DNA from: Bugula neritina
Taxonomy: Eukaryota; Bryozoa; Gymnolaemata; Cheilostomatida; Bugulidae
Assembly: GCA_964035545.1 (NCBI GenBank)
Contig: OZ037767.1
Location: 21,244,628-21,308,627, forward strand
Direction of reading: 5' to 3'
Length of the DNA stretch: 64,000 bases
The translations under genes were made by a program, and so were the position numbers. Below are positions 26,336-40,600 of the stretch, piece by piece. Numbering within the stretch: position 1 is the stretch's first letter; each line of letters begins with the position of its first letter. The notes beneath the pieces are model-generated. The model had not been told where the DNA came from. It made no database searches and saw only the letters and a program-made list of their open reading frames with translations.

Positions 26336-26475
26336 TCTCCTACCTACCTACCTACCTACCTACCTACCTACCTACCTACCTACCTACCTACCTACCTACC
26401 TACCTACCTACCTACCTGCCTGCCTGCCTACCTACCTACCTACCTACCTACCTACCTATCTACCTACCTACCTAC
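26331..26475. repeat. microsatellite (CTAC)n
   Basis: About 35 copies of CTAC with three CTGC variants. The flank ctgcacctacctctc occurs on both sides, as if the array grew from the end of the adjoining MITE. Confidence 0.95.
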
Positions 26476-26499
26476 TGCACCTACCTCTCATGTGACCAC

Positions 26500-27677
26500 C
26501 ATAAATCAGTAGGCAAAAACAAGTTATCAGCATACATTGTATTGTATATTAGGCATTAATTGTGCTGAGTATTGTCACTTTTAGCACAGCTGGTCACACA
26601 GTTTGAGTGGAGATAACTTCAAAGTGTTGAGTCACAGAGTTTTAAATATTATGTGCTATAGATTCAATTATACAAAATATGCAGAATTTTCACTCACCTC
26701 ACATGCATAAACGGAATTAATTTAATGGAATGGAGTTTACCATTCAGTATTCCAGACGAAACTAGAAGCATATGCCACTCTATAAAAAACAGAAAATATT
26801 CTATAGGCAGCTTTGCATATTATTTTTGATAAATCATTCTTTAGAAAAGTTGAGGTGTTGGCTAGCAAAGTTAATATCTATGTAAGAGAAAAAGTAAATA
26901 TCCACAAATACAATCGGCATCCAAAAAGTCGGTCTTGCAAAACTCTGCCAATTTTCTTTGAAAAATATGGTTTGTATGACAGAATTTTTATCATGAAGAA
27001 ACATTTAGGCATTTATTGTTTTCGTATAATAAAATGGAAAAGAATTTATACACTCAATATCCTGGTCAAACTGGAATACTTACGACAAGGAGAATGAAGT
27101 TCGAATCTCTGCAGGTTCAACTTAAACACTTGGAAAAGCTGGGAATAATTAGCTTTATATAAAGAATTTAACTAAAGATGCAACTTTTACGGCATGCACC
27201 AGAAAATATGATGTTAATGCATGATTATGATGCAATGCATGTCTCTAATTATGTTGGCTGCTATAGGCTTGCTTGAAAACCAGGCTATTCATTTCTGACA
27301 AGCTCCTGCATAAACTCTCATTGTGTTAACTTCATAAAACTATAAAGTTATAGTGTGCGGTATTGAAGCTTTATAGCTAAGTTATAGATACGCTGTCAAA
27401 TTAGATGCCTGAGTTGAGATTCTTGTTTTAAGTTTGCTTGTGTGCACCACGCCATTAGGTTTTACAACAAAAGGGAGTAAATTTTGTAAAAAATGTTGTG
27501 TAGACATCCTTGCAAATTGTTTCCTCATGACTATTTATGCTTGCCTTTATAACCTGTTCTTCATCACACTTATACATGTACCTGTTTATTGGCAGATGAA
27601 ATTAGAGGAATGGTGTTTTTCACAAGTAATAAATAACTACAAATTGTAAGAACTTTGCAACTTTCATAATAGTATAG
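26500..27677. other. no recognisable gene
   Basis: AT-rich sequence with no supported exon. The phrase agttcgaatctct near 27098 resembles a tRNA box B but has no convincing box A partner. Confidence 0.45.
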
Positions 27678-27679
27678 TA

Positions 27680-28999
27680 GGGGTAACCGGGGCACAACGG
27701 TCATAGGGGTACAAAAAGCCGGCCAAATTGTGAGAGAACTTATTGACTTAGGGTTGTGATATTTTTTTCATAAAAAGATGTTGACATAATTATTCAGTCT
27801 TTGTAGTTTCATCACTTGCGGAACATAAATGTTGAAAAGGCGAGTAAAAAACTGTTTTTACCTACATTTTGTAAATTTTTTAGGATGTCGTTAAAGCTTT
27901 ATAACTTTTTACACCCAAAGGCAAGAAGCCTATATTTTACCAATATTGTTGCCATTGCTTGTCTCTACATTGCTTAACTAGTATAACAGCAAAAACTGAA
28001 ATAAATTTTCCTTGAGGCACATTTATTTTCAATTTGGCCACACGGGCACAATGGGCCACGCTGACCGGGGCACAATGGGCCACCTGATTATTGCACCCTG
28101 ATCACTGTTATTAGTTTGTTTGCCAAAAAAGTTGGTTGAAATGTTGCTAAAATTTATAGATATAGCCATTTCTGACCTTTTTGTAAAATATCAAAGACAT
28201 CACGGTAAGACTACAAAAGTACAAGTTGAAGCTCCCCTAATATATACATCTGGTGAGATTAAAGCTTTGGCATTTTATACATAATACAAAACACTCTGCT
28301 GCTGCTACTAGTAGATAGTCATGATATTCATTATATATTACACAATTGAGGGAATATACATGTATTTGGCTAAAATAAATTGTGATTTGCCCATTTGCTC
28401 CCCCCTCTCCCTTCCGTACTCCAGTCACAAACCTCAGCCGTGCATGCACCTTAGCTATACAGTTCATAGAAAAAAGTCGGCTCGAAATTTTGTAGTACAT
28501 GTTACTAAAGATTTTTTTTTAATAAACGTTCCTCTGAGGTGAAAATAACAGAACATATTTAGTTCTAAAGAGTAATGATAATGGCACTGCAGAACCGAGT
28601 GACGTGCGTTTGATTTTGCTATCCTCTGCTATCCGTAGTGGCACAAACTGTACAGCTAAAACATGAATTTTGCTGTAGATCTGAAAGAGTATCTTTATTT
28701 ATTTGTAATATTAAATAAATAAAGATCGGATGTAACAAAATACGCAAAATTTCAATATATTTGTTGTGTCCCACCCAGTGGCCCATTGTACCCCGGTACC
28801 GGGGCACAATGGGCCAATTTTTTCGTCATGAAAATTTCCTTATTCTAAAAGTTGTGAGAGAGATAGAAACAACAAACTGGTACCTGTAATAGACAACATA
28901 TGCAGCATTAAGACTAGAGATTATTGAACTAGTAACTTGAAAAACAGACAAATGAGAGCAACAAATGCAAAATTCGGCCCGTTGTGCCCCCGTTACCCC
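27680..28999. mobile_element. 1.3 kb DNA element with ggggtaac...gttacccc ends
   Basis: The left end ggggtaaccggggcacaacg and the complement of the right end (ggggtaacgggggcacaacg) form inverted repeats flanked by TA on each side. Inside, gggcacaatgggccac recurs at about 28045-28085 and in a palindrome at about 28779-28816 (ggcccattgt...accggggcacaatgggcc). No transposase was recognised, so it looks non-autonomous and built of related repeats. Confidence 0.75.
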
Positions 29000-29002
29000 T
29001 AT

Positions 29003-29200
29003 ATACAGTCACACTACAGGAAGGTATAGTATATACAGTCACACTACAGGAAGGTATAGTTTATACAGTCACACTACAGGAAGGTATAGTATATACAGTC
29101 ACACTACAGGAAGGTATAGTTTATACAGTCACACTACAGGAAGGTATAGTATATACAGTCACACTACAGGAAGGTATAGTATATACAGTTACAGTATAGT
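29003..29200. repeat. 30-bp tandem repeat, about six copies
   Basis: Unit tatacagtcacactacagga plus aggtatagta, with alternating atag/attt variants. Being 30 bp long it leaves all frames open; the YSHTTGR frame is not supported as a gene. Confidence 0.92.
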
Positions 29201-29939
29201 AAGGTATGGTGAATACTTTGCAACAATTAAAACGTTTAAAACAAGAATGTATAATAAGTTTACCAATATTTTTTAAAATAATGAAATATCTGCCTATAAT
29301 GGAAAATTATACATTATATTTATTTTGCAGCTTAATTTCTTAGATTCAATGCCACCTACTAAAGTATAACAGACACCACGTCATTATAGAACATAGGTAT
29401 AGATTCAGATTATAGTGGTAGGAAAAAGTGATTACACAAAGAAAAGGTTGTGATTAGATTTAGTACTCGCATACTGATAGCAATTTCAAACAGTGCCAAT
29501 TACTATTACTGTGATAATTAAACTGAAAATATTCATTATTTTTTTCTTGTTCAATGGCTTTAAGTTTATATGGTATTACAATATCACTGCCAAGTAAATT
29601 TGAAATATTTCATTTTGTAAGTTATATTTTATCAGTTGGGTTATCAATTAAATGAGCTTTGATTAAGTTTGTCTGCTGTTGATCACATGCTGTGTTATGC
29701 GTTTATTTTCTCCCCTTTATGACATTAATGACATTTTCTCTCTTTTACAAGTTTTGAAGGTTGTTTTTAAAAGCAGCTCCAAGTTGGGGGTGACTGAGTG
29801 CAGTAGCTTGGAAAATTTTCTAACTCCGATGTCGAGACTCCGAACTACTGCAATCAGTCTCCCCCAACTTGAGGTTGCTTATAGATAAATTTGTACTAAA
29901 CAGGAAACCACGTGTTTAGTATCCGTTGACGACGCTAAG

Positions 29940-32900
29940 ATGGCAGCTCATATAGTCACTGAGTTTCCAATAAGCGAAGTCAGAACTGTTTTTACAGGTA
30001 CATCAGACGAGGATAGTGCCTATCTAAAAATATTTTGGAAATCTATTCATCTTGATCCAACTATTGAGTCACGATTAGTATCTTCAGATGTTAGACAAAG
30101 AATTCCTCCATATGCAGTAAAGTCACGTAGCCTTAGCCATGGACACGGTATGACTATGAGTATGACTATGAGTATGATACTCACTATGACTATGACATTC
30201 AGTTTCACTATTAGTATCACTATCACTGACACTATGTCATTCTTATTTTGATAGCACGATGTTGATAATGGCTTTAACCTTTAGCAATTACAATTAGTTG
30301 TTAAATGGATAAATCAATTTAATTTTTCAATCATTATATTATTAATATTATTAATATTTAATGTTGTATTACTATTAAATTTAATTTTTCTTAAAGAACT
30401 TTTACATATAAAATATACAGGCTGCTGATTTAGTAGTTTTGTTTGTGCTAAAATATTAAATATGTTGATAAGCTTGGATACCTTTTGAATTTTTGATAGT
30501 GATAAGACCAGTATGTAAACTATATATATCTGGATAGTAACATTATAACCAATGACTACCAATTATTATTATAGCAAGTTTCTATAGCTGTCAATAATTG
30601 AATTTGCTTTTTAGAAAAAAAATTATGATAGTAATTGCAACATATTTTTAAAAACTAGCTGTATTGTGTTTATTAATCACTCGAAAAGGAATTAATTTGA
30701 CAAAATTAGATGCAATGTTATTGTTAGAGTATTTTAATTTGACATATTTTGTAACAATGTTAACAGGCTCATGCTCATCAACAAAAAGTCAGGACAAAAA
30801 TGGTATCGGCTGTACTTTGATTATTTTTGTTACTTAGATATAGGATTTGGATAGTATTTCACTTGCGCAGTTTATGTTTCCCTTCATCAGGTCTTGTAGA
30901 AACTTTTGCTTCTTCTTCTTTACAACTTTTTTAAATCAATTTATTTGGAAAATTATTTTGAAAAGAAAATATGATCAATCTGCTTCTGATTATATTTACT
31001 TCTGCGTTGTTTTATCTAAGCTAATTTTTCAGAAAGTTCTATATTAAAGCTTTATAGTGACAGGATGCCTTTATGAATCATATCAAGCAAATAAAACTTC
31101 TCTCAACTGCAACATGTGTGCTCTAATTTTTGATTGAAAATCTTTTGTCATTGATGTCATACAAAGTATAGGTTGCAGTATGTAATACTTAAAACTGATA
31201 TTTCTTTATTTATTTATCTAATTGCTTTCACGTTATAAGTTGTCAAACTGACAAACCTCTCAAGAATTTTAATGAGTAAGTTTTTAAACTTTATTTTACT
31301 TAAAAGTAAGCAAATTTGTACATTTAATTAATATTTTTAATTTTTACTTGCAGAGAAACAAAAGTTTACCTTCAGAGAAGAAGATCCACCACGTAAGTTG
31401 GACAAATATATTTATACTTAGTAGAATATAATTCTCAAGTAAATCTTGAGTTGATCGATCACCTATAGATGCTTTTATTATAGTTTGAATTTACCATTTG
31501 GTTTCAAGGTTTAAAAATGTTAATATATTATTACTTTGTTATATAATATAAATTAGTAAAAACAGAACTATGTGAATGGGATTTAAATTTGTATATAAAA
31601 TATCTAGCAGTTGTCAATATTTCGCTTAATGACTCAACTAGCTACCTCTCACTCACTCACTCTTCATTTACTCATACCTTATTTATTCACTCACTACTTA
31701 CTAGCTCACTCCTCACTCATTTACTTACCCCTTACTCACTTATTTAATCTCCTTACGCTGTGACCATTAAGAAAATGGCTAGGTTTTAATGCTGATGTTG
31801 CTTAGAATAAATGAGAAGGCATGAATTTATACTTGTATATGCGTTTCTTGTATTCAGAGCTAGCAAAGTACAGCAAGAATGTGTTCAAGTTAGAATCAGA
31901 AGACCAACACAAAAAAAGAATGGATCTTTTAGACAAGAGAGAGGTAGAACTATGCCGCCATAAGTCAAGGGCAGAGAAAAGAGAACATGTAAGTCTAATT
32001 TTGCAAAGTTTGCTACCATTAAAAACTTGATACTCGTAGTTTTTAATGTTTAATAGTTTTATTTTTCAAAACTTGCATAAAAAACAATCAACCTGATTTT
32101 ACTCATATTCGATGCTCATAGTTGATTGAAAATTTGTGTAGAATATTTTGTATATTAGACATGTTGTTGTTCATTACCTGTATTTTACTCACCTCAGATT
32201 TATTTTTTTTTAATTTTAATTTAGGGTCAACAGTTTTATTATTTTATATTTTATAGTTTTAGTCAAATTTTTATAATTACACTCTGTGGTGAATAAAACA
32301 AATCTACTAAAATATTGTCATCAACTTTATGTGTACACTAACAGTGCTTGTGTTTGAAGTTTAAAGCATATTTATGGCCACACTAATAGTTTATTTTATT
32401 CTACTGTATATACTTTACTATACCAATTGTATTCTACTGTATATACTCTACTATATCAATTGCATTCTACTGTATATACTCTACTATACCAATTGTATTC
32501 TACTGTATATACTCTACTATATCAATTGCATTCTACTGTATATACTCTACTATATCAATTGTATTCTACTGTATATACTCTACTATATCAATTGTATTCT
32601 ACTGTATATACTCTACTATATATCAATTGTATTCTACTGTATATACTTTACTATACCAATTGCATTCTACTGTATATACTCTACTATATATCAATTGCAT
32701 TCTACTGTATATACTTTACTATATCAATTGTATTCTACTGTATATACTAGCTATTATATTTATTTTACAGATTCAACTTGCATCTCATCAGAAATCTATA
32801 AAAGGAAGTGACACACTACCAGTTCTTCCACCAATCACGTCAGAGTATAACGATGACCTTGACCCAATGGAAGAGGAAGTTAAAGAGGCTATGGAGGCAG

Positions 32901-32989
32901 CTAGAGACATTGAACTCTTTGAGAAACAGATATCTACACGCCCTCAGCGTAAGGAGCCGGTAGATGAGCATGCCTTAGTTCTTGACTAA
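29940..32989 (+). CDS. HOATZ: HOATZ cilia- and flagella-associated protein
   Basis: Four exons: 29940-30147, 31354-31392, 31858-31988 and 32771-32989, in phases 1, 1 and 0. The total is 597 bases (198 codons plus stop), near the size of vertebrate HOATZ. Recognition rests on the N-terminal half, where [23 protein letters not shown] and QRIPP match in order the conserved block (VFAGSS..D..LAK.FW, ESQLV, QRLP) as I remember it from the mammalian protein. It also rests on the Lys/Glu-rich helical C-terminal half and a C-terminal Leu-Asp. HOATZ is needed for motile cilia and sperm flagella. The start ATG is in good context (aagATGG). Intron 3 holds a large tandem array. A plus-strand AATAAA lies at 33204-33209. 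No close homologue could be searched, so the family call is by eye. Confidence 0.78.
32393..32755. repeat. about 36-bp tandem repeat in HOATZ intron 3
   Basis: Around ten copies of ttctactgtatatactctac plus tatatcaattg(t/c)a. The last copy lies within 20 bases of the acceptor of exon 4. Long Tyr/Leu frames here are artefacts. Confidence 0.92.
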
Positions 32990-33177
32990 CTGTGGTGCTG
33001 GTGGGGACTCATAGAGCACCACCCTGTGGGTCGGGGCTAGAACGAAGCTATGTTTTGTGAAAGAGCGTATATCCTGCTAATCAGCACACGTAATACATAA
33101 CTCATGAATTGAATTAAATATGAAGCTTTTAAAAGCTACTTTTAAAAATTTGTACATATTTTCGTTATATGACTTAA

Positions 33178-33209
33178 TATTTATTGTAATCTTTATGTTG
33201 TGTAATAAA
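33178..33209. terminator. convergent polyadenylation signals of HOATZ (+) and COLGALT copy 1 (-)
   Basis: AATAAA on the plus strand at 33204-33209 and AATAAA on the minus strand at about 33178-33184 lie within 32 bases. Each is about 190-215 bases past its own stop codon. The two 3' ends would therefore overlap slightly. Confidence 0.55.
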
Positions 33210-33369
33210 CAATCGTCATATTTAATGCTCATTTCCCTGCAGTCATTTGACTTAGTATGGTACAAGTATTGCACTAATAAGCATACAAGTTACAATCCTG
33301 GACAAAGATAAGCTGTTAGAAATGGATTAGACTATCTATTAGGTAGAGTGTATATGATGAGTCATGTAT

Positions 33370-36300
33370 CTACAAGTCATCGTGTCCAATGTGCTCTGTG
33401 TCAGATATGTAGTTGTCATCCCCTGGATAATGGGCGGGAAACATCAGTCTAAGATTAGTTGCATAAGCTTTAAGATTTCGAGGTACAAATTGTTTCTTCC
33501 ACTCTTCACTGTAACATTTGAATATATTAACTTGATATGTAAATATGCAACTGTAGCATATAAATATATAACTATAATATATAAATATAGAATTGTAGCA
33601 TATGAATATATACAACTGCTACATGTGCATATATGCCATAGTATATAGTCGTTATGCACTATGTTTTATTCTCATGAACCTGTTGTAATATTATATTATA
33701 CTTGGGGTGTTGGTCATAGAGTATAGGTATATATTCGTCTGCAGGCAACATCTTTGACAAAGGCCTATGTGAAAGAACTTTGTTTATGCCTCTATTTGTT
33801 AGAGCATAGGCTACCATCCAATAGCTGTAGCCTGGGCTCCTTAAATATCTCGTCTTCTCCTCTTCTCTCTCACCATCAAGTATTTTCCTACCTAAATACC
33901 TGTAGAACAAATAATACACAGTACACTACTATACAGCTGTATACTATACATTACTATACAATTATATACTATACACTACTATACAGTTATATACTATACA
34001 CTACTATACAGTTATATACTACACACTACTATACAGTTATATACTACACACTACTATACAGTTACAGTTAACTTACAACAAGTCCCAGTCATTATTCAAA
34101 GACTGAACGTCACTCCGGATAAACTCATATTCCTCTAACATATTGTCAATTGGTGTGGCATCATCTTCCAGTATAAGAACACGTCTGTAGTTCATCTTCT
34201 TGGCCTGTTGAGAAACAAAATGTAAAGCTTTGCCACTCTAGCAGTTTACCATCTCGGCCATTTAAAAGTCACCACCAGCAATACTCTATTGCCTATTTTA
34301 TCCCATCAGAACAGCAAAAGATCACACAATGGTGGACTTCAACTGCCGCAAGATGTCTGTTTCGTACTCAAGGAAACTGAAGCAGCACTGCTTATTCTAC
34401 AGGTTTGACTCTTCTTACTATAGTTTCAATTTCATATATAACTTTGTAAAAGGATATAAAGTATAGCTGTGTACGGTTCCGTGCACCTCCACCTGATCAC
34501 AGGTTTAATTAGCCGCAGCAGACTAATCTACTTTTAATATTTAAACTTTAAACTACCCGAGTTGCAGCTTCTAAGTTTTATAAAAACATAAATTGTTTCA
34601 GTTAAGTTTATTCAAACAAGGCAAAAGCAGTTTAAATTTTTTGATGTCTTTGTTTGCATTTATAACTGACTCATGTTCAGTACGGCATCACAGGACGAGT
34701 TGAGAGTTGTCTTACCTCTTCCCATATGAAGTAGTGACTGAGGAAACAGCCAATCTCCCCCTGTGTGAGATATTTCCTTTTTGTGTACGGCTCTTCATAG
34801 CCAGGGAGTGTACGTACCTGCAACTCTTGTAAGAACGAGCCGTTGAGCAGCCTGTTTACACCAAATACTTACATTTTTTATTTCACTTAAATACATTTGA
34901 GTACGTACATGTGTCATTACTTGCATATGTACACGTTATTATATTATATAGTTGTTATTACATATAATACCTAATATCATATATGCTAGCTTCCTATCAT
35001 ATAGGAATTATGTTAGTATACTGTACATTTGTTATTCATTACTTGTATATACGTATTGTTGTATGTACTTGTTATTATATGTACTTACTATTACATATAA
35101 ATCCTATTACATTTACTTACTATACATATACTTATTAATATATATAATACTCGTATACTTACTACTACATATGCTCACTGTACATATACTTACTAATATG
35201 TAATATACTTACTACTGTACATATACTTGCTATACATATACCAACTAGTATATATACTTACTACTAAATATTATATCATAAATACATGTATACGTACTTC
35301 CCATCGACAGCTTCAAAAAACCTGTAATTTTCTATTCTCAGTTCAAACATAACGTGTTGCATTAGAAAGTTTCTTTTTCTCCTCTTCTTTAGGTTAATTA
35401 TATAAATCTGTTCAGTATATGAATATTGTTATATAATAAATCTATTCAGTGTATATCAGCATTCACATATATAGATTAATTGCAATGAAATTATTTTAAT
35501 ATATAATATTATATGTATTACAAGGTTGTTACTATAAAATACTAACCATATCAAAATCTCCAGACAAGTGTGAAGGTTTAACTTGCAAAAATTTTGTCGG
35601 TAGAATTGGCTGCAGATTCACTGAAGGTAAATAATCATACGGTACTAATATATAGACTATATAATGTAGATGTATATCGGTGTGCCGTATGTAGGGTATA
35701 CATATTATATATCAATATAGTATTGCATGTATTATATACATGTGTATAAGTTTATTGTATGTATTTCACACATGTAATCATATTCATGTGTTGTACGTAT
35801 TATATGTACATGTATATATCAGTGTATTACATATATTATATGCATATATATCACTGCATGTAGCGTATATATTATATAAGTGTACATATCAGTGTATTAC
35901 ATACAACTTACAGGCTCTCCTTCGAAGAGACGACATCAAGTAGGACTGTTTTTCTTTGACTCCATTTTCTATCAAGGTGATCGGCAAACTGGTCTCTCCG
36001 TACTCGACATTATTGCATATGACAATCTTACCTCCTGCAAAAAACTTGTTTCAGTTTACTTTAAACTTTAAGAATATGTTAATCTTTTGGAAAGCTCAAA
36101 AGTCTATTTCTAGCATATAGCAATCTGCACACCAGACTACAACATGTGTGCTATATAAGGCAACAGCTTCCTTCGAGTTTTGTTTTAAGTTAAACAGAAT
36201 CTCGGTGATTATTTTAGAGGTTTTGCCTTCACAGATTGCAGACACTTGCACATAAACCACCTGCTCATCCTCTACTGAAAAGTTTGGGTGGCAGTAAACT

Positions 36301-37576
36301 TCCAATTTCTCTTAAACTTACTCATCTGTGGAAATTGTATTGTTATAAATATCATTCTTTTAATTTGCAGTTGTTTGCCAATACTATGACTGGCGGTAAA
36401 AGAATAGTTGTGTTTCTGTGTGCAATGTAGCTTGTGTTATATATATGATATTAAGTCTGCCACATAAAAGCCTATGGTAAAAAAGAAATAGATGGTTTCA
36501 AAATACTTGCCTGCTTCATTAATAGCCTTAGAAAAGCCAGCCATGTTGTAAAGTGTATCTACACCCTGCTGTTTGTCTGAAGAGCTGTTGAAACTAAGGC
36601 TATCATTGAGTTGACTTGTCAAGTGGATGAGAAATAGCGTGTGTACCAAGGGAACGCTGAAACATCCTTTCAATTCCCTGTTTATTATTTTGTCATAGTC
36701 GTCACTGTTCGAGTAGACCCCCTAGTTATATATATAATTATGCAGTTTGTAGAATAATATGGTGCATATCAAGTTATTTGTTATGTATACCAGGAATAAG
36801 GATATTCTAAGTCCTTGAGTTGCAAACAAAGTTTTATAACCATGTGGCCAGAGTGTTCAACAATGAACATGTAACGGTTGCTAAATATATATATAACTAT
36901 ACACATATAACTATACACATATATACACATTACACACATATAACTATACACATATATACACATTACACACATATAACTATACACTATACACTATCATCTG
37001 GTGTTTGGAAACAGTTGCAATAAATGAAACCATAAGTTCATGCAAGCCACAACACCAAGTTCATCCGTATGAGCACCCATTCGCATAATGCGAAGTAATG
37101 GAAACACAGAGATATATAGGCTAGTATGTCACACACATATAGTTATACACATATATACATGTAACACACATGTAACTATACACATATATACAAGTCACAC
37201 ACATGTTACACACGAACACACATATACACTGACTTACGTCATAAGAAATATCTTCCATGAAATTTACGTAGCGTTCACCAGGAACTGTGAGTAATGGTGA
37301 AGCAACCAGAGCTCTAAAATATAACATTACCTGCAGGTACAGCACAATAAATAGTAACGGTATTGTATAGGTACAATACTTCAAGTAAATATGTTATTAC
37401 CTGTGCACAACAGAAGCATCTATAAGATTGTCTATTATTTCCAACTCTTGTATGAGAAGGTCAGGTTCCATAAACTAAAACAAAATCAACAAATTAACTA
37501 CTATATACTATATATACTGTGCTATATTACTATAGTAAATACTGTGCTATATTACTATAGTGAATACTGTGCTATA

Positions 37577-37661
<85 letters not shown>

Positions 37662-40600
37662 GCTATACTATAGTGAACACTGTGCTACATTATTGTACTA
37701 TATACTGTACTATACTATATACCAGGGTTGGGGTAATTGTAATTTGTAATTGTAATTGGCTGTAATTAATTACATTTTTTCAAGTAATTGAATGTAATTT
37801 GTAATTGAGGTTTAAAAATGTAATTGTAATTGTAATTGTAATTAATTACATATCTAATGTAATTGATTTTTACAATTACTTTATAATTACATGTCAATTA
37901 CTCCAAACTTTTAAATCTTAAAAAACTCCTTCTTTTTCTACAATGCCTACTGTTAAATAACAAGTTCAGATAGTTAGGTCAATATAGTATAGGGTCATTC
38001 CATGCTAACTCACCGAATTGCCCGCGTCTATTTGCATCTCAGGTTTTGTTAATGTTTACACCAAATAGACCTACACATGCCTCAAGTACTCTTCTTCAGT
38101 ATTTCTGACCTGACACAAATTTTTTTTGAGAACTGACTACTTTTGTAGACAAAGGTTGAGAAACATTTTGAGGAAAATTTGTGATTTCTACTTTTAGACT
38201 AATCTATAAACGTCTATATCTCAATCATTTTTCTAGACTGAGCCTTAAAATTTGCTGTGTGATTTGATAACACCTATCAATTTGCACTAGTAGCAACACA
38301 TACTACAGAATACTTTGTGTGCATATATGCAAAGTCATTGAATATGAACAAAACTTTGTAAATTTTGAAAAATTTCAAATACTCGCCTAATCAAATTTTA
38401 AATTACTTATAAATTGGTCTAAAAGTATAAATCACAAATTTTCCTCAAAATATTTTCCAACCTTTGTTCACCAAAGTAGTAATTTCTCAAAATGTTTTTG
38501 TGTCAGACCAGAAATATTCACGAATAGTAATCTGAACATGTGTAGGTCCATTTAGTGTAAATATGAGCAAAATCTGAAACACATGCAAAGACGTGAGACC
38601 CCTTGAAAGTTGGTTGATTTGGTATGGAATGACCCTATAGTATCACTGTAGAAAATAAAAGAGGTTCACCACTGTCAACACTGCCCCTGGTAGTTAGACC
38701 CTAAAAGTGACTTCTATTTATTTCTTGTGAGAACAAAAGTAATTGTAATTGTAATTAATTACATTGCCATGTAATTGTAATTGTAATTAATTACATTTAT
38801 TTTTAACTGTAATTATAATTGTAATTGTAATTGACAAATCTTCATGTAATTGTAATTGTAATTAATTACATTTACATGTAATTGACCCCAACCCTGCTAT
38901 ATACTGTACTATACTATGCTATATACTGTACTATACTATACCATATACTGTACTATACTATGCTATATACTGTACTATACTATACCATATACTGTACTAT
39001 ACTATACTGTACTATATACTGTACTATACTATACCATATACTGTACTATACTGTACTATACTATATTATACTATATACTATACTATACTGTACTATATAC
39101 TGTACTATACTATACCATATACTGTACTATACTGTACTATACTATATTATACTATATACTATACTATACTATACCATATACTGTACTATACTATACCATA
39201 TACTGTACTATACTATATTATACTATATACTGTACTATACTATACTATATACTGTACTATACTGTACCATATACTGTACTATACTATACCATATACTGTA
39301 CTATACTATACCATATACTGTACTATACTATATTATACTATATACTGTACTATACTATACTATATACTGTACTATACTGTACTATACTATATTATACTAT
39401 ATACTGTACTATACTATACTATATACTGTACTATACTATACCATATGCTGTGCTATACTATACTATATACTGTACTATACTACACTATACTATATGCTGT
39501 GCTATACTATACTATATGCTGTGCTATATTATACTATATACTATACTATACTATACTATATGCTGTGCTATATTATACTGAATTAGGCTGTACCAAACAT
39601 TTATTATTAAATATGCTTTTTCTCTTGTTTATGTTGAAAAACCTCGATTTTTATTGTATCACATATCATTATATTATTTCATATTGCAATAATATATAAA
39701 ATTCACTCAACTCATTGTAATAATATATACTCACTATAATATAATCATGTTGTTTAGCTGATAGTAGTGCTTCTTCTCTCAGACTAAGTATGACATCGTC
39801 ATGAGTGAGAGAAGACGACTCTTTAGTCCTACCTATATTATATCGTGGCTATACAATCTCACACCGACATTCTTGAACCAGTAGCTCTATAGACACTGTC
39901 TCTGCACACAACACGATGTCACAACTATTATTGTTATACCCTTGCTATATATTCGTTCAAGACACTGAGATACAAACTTACCTTCAAAGAGCTGGTAGTC
40001 TATGTTACTGTAGAGGTCATTGACGTTACTTGTCCATTCTTCTATGATCTCTATAGCTCTGCTTGCCTTCTTTTCTACTCTAACCCTGCACCAACAATTC
40101 AGCTTAGTTTTTAAATAGATAACTCTATATACTCTATCATTACAAGAATGTGTTATATTATTCTTTATTGTGCATTTCGTAAGCTTTGTGTAATTGAAGA
40201 GTTGGCTTTCTGACGAAATGTTTTAGCTCCCCAAAAGAGGCACTTTAAACGCCAAGCATGTGACATGCAGTAGGGGCATGTTTCTTACCAGCTTCTTTTG
40301 GACCAAGCCAAATACCACAAAGTTTTTATACATGCTTTAATATGCAACACTTTTTCATGAATATGTATAATAGACAACATGGGAGAACTCTAAGTTAATA
40401 TTCAATTCAACTCCCAATTTTCAAAATCATTGCTTAAGCTGCTGATTGTGTCCTATGCAAACTGTATCAGGTGTAGGGTCTCTGTATATATCATGGCTAA
40501 GTTCCTTACACTTTATTAAACTCACCATAGAGTTATCTTCTCTTTAGGATATGTAAGTCTGTCCAGAGTTCCCAGGAAATATGGAAGAATACATGCAGAA

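Noticed and set aside
32374-32811. 145-residue frame running into HOATZ exon 4
   Set aside because: It starts in the intronic array in a frame different from the real exon, which begins at the acceptor at 32771.
36096-36305. Minus-strand frame beginning MEVYCHPNF, considered as an extra COLGALT exon
   Set aside because: Exons 7 and 8 join in phase without it and copy 2 has no equivalent.
38882-39699. 234- and 221-residue open frames of Tyr/Leu/Ile/Thr
   Set aside because: Artefact of a ctatactgta tandem array in a COLGALT intron, on the opposite strand to the gene.
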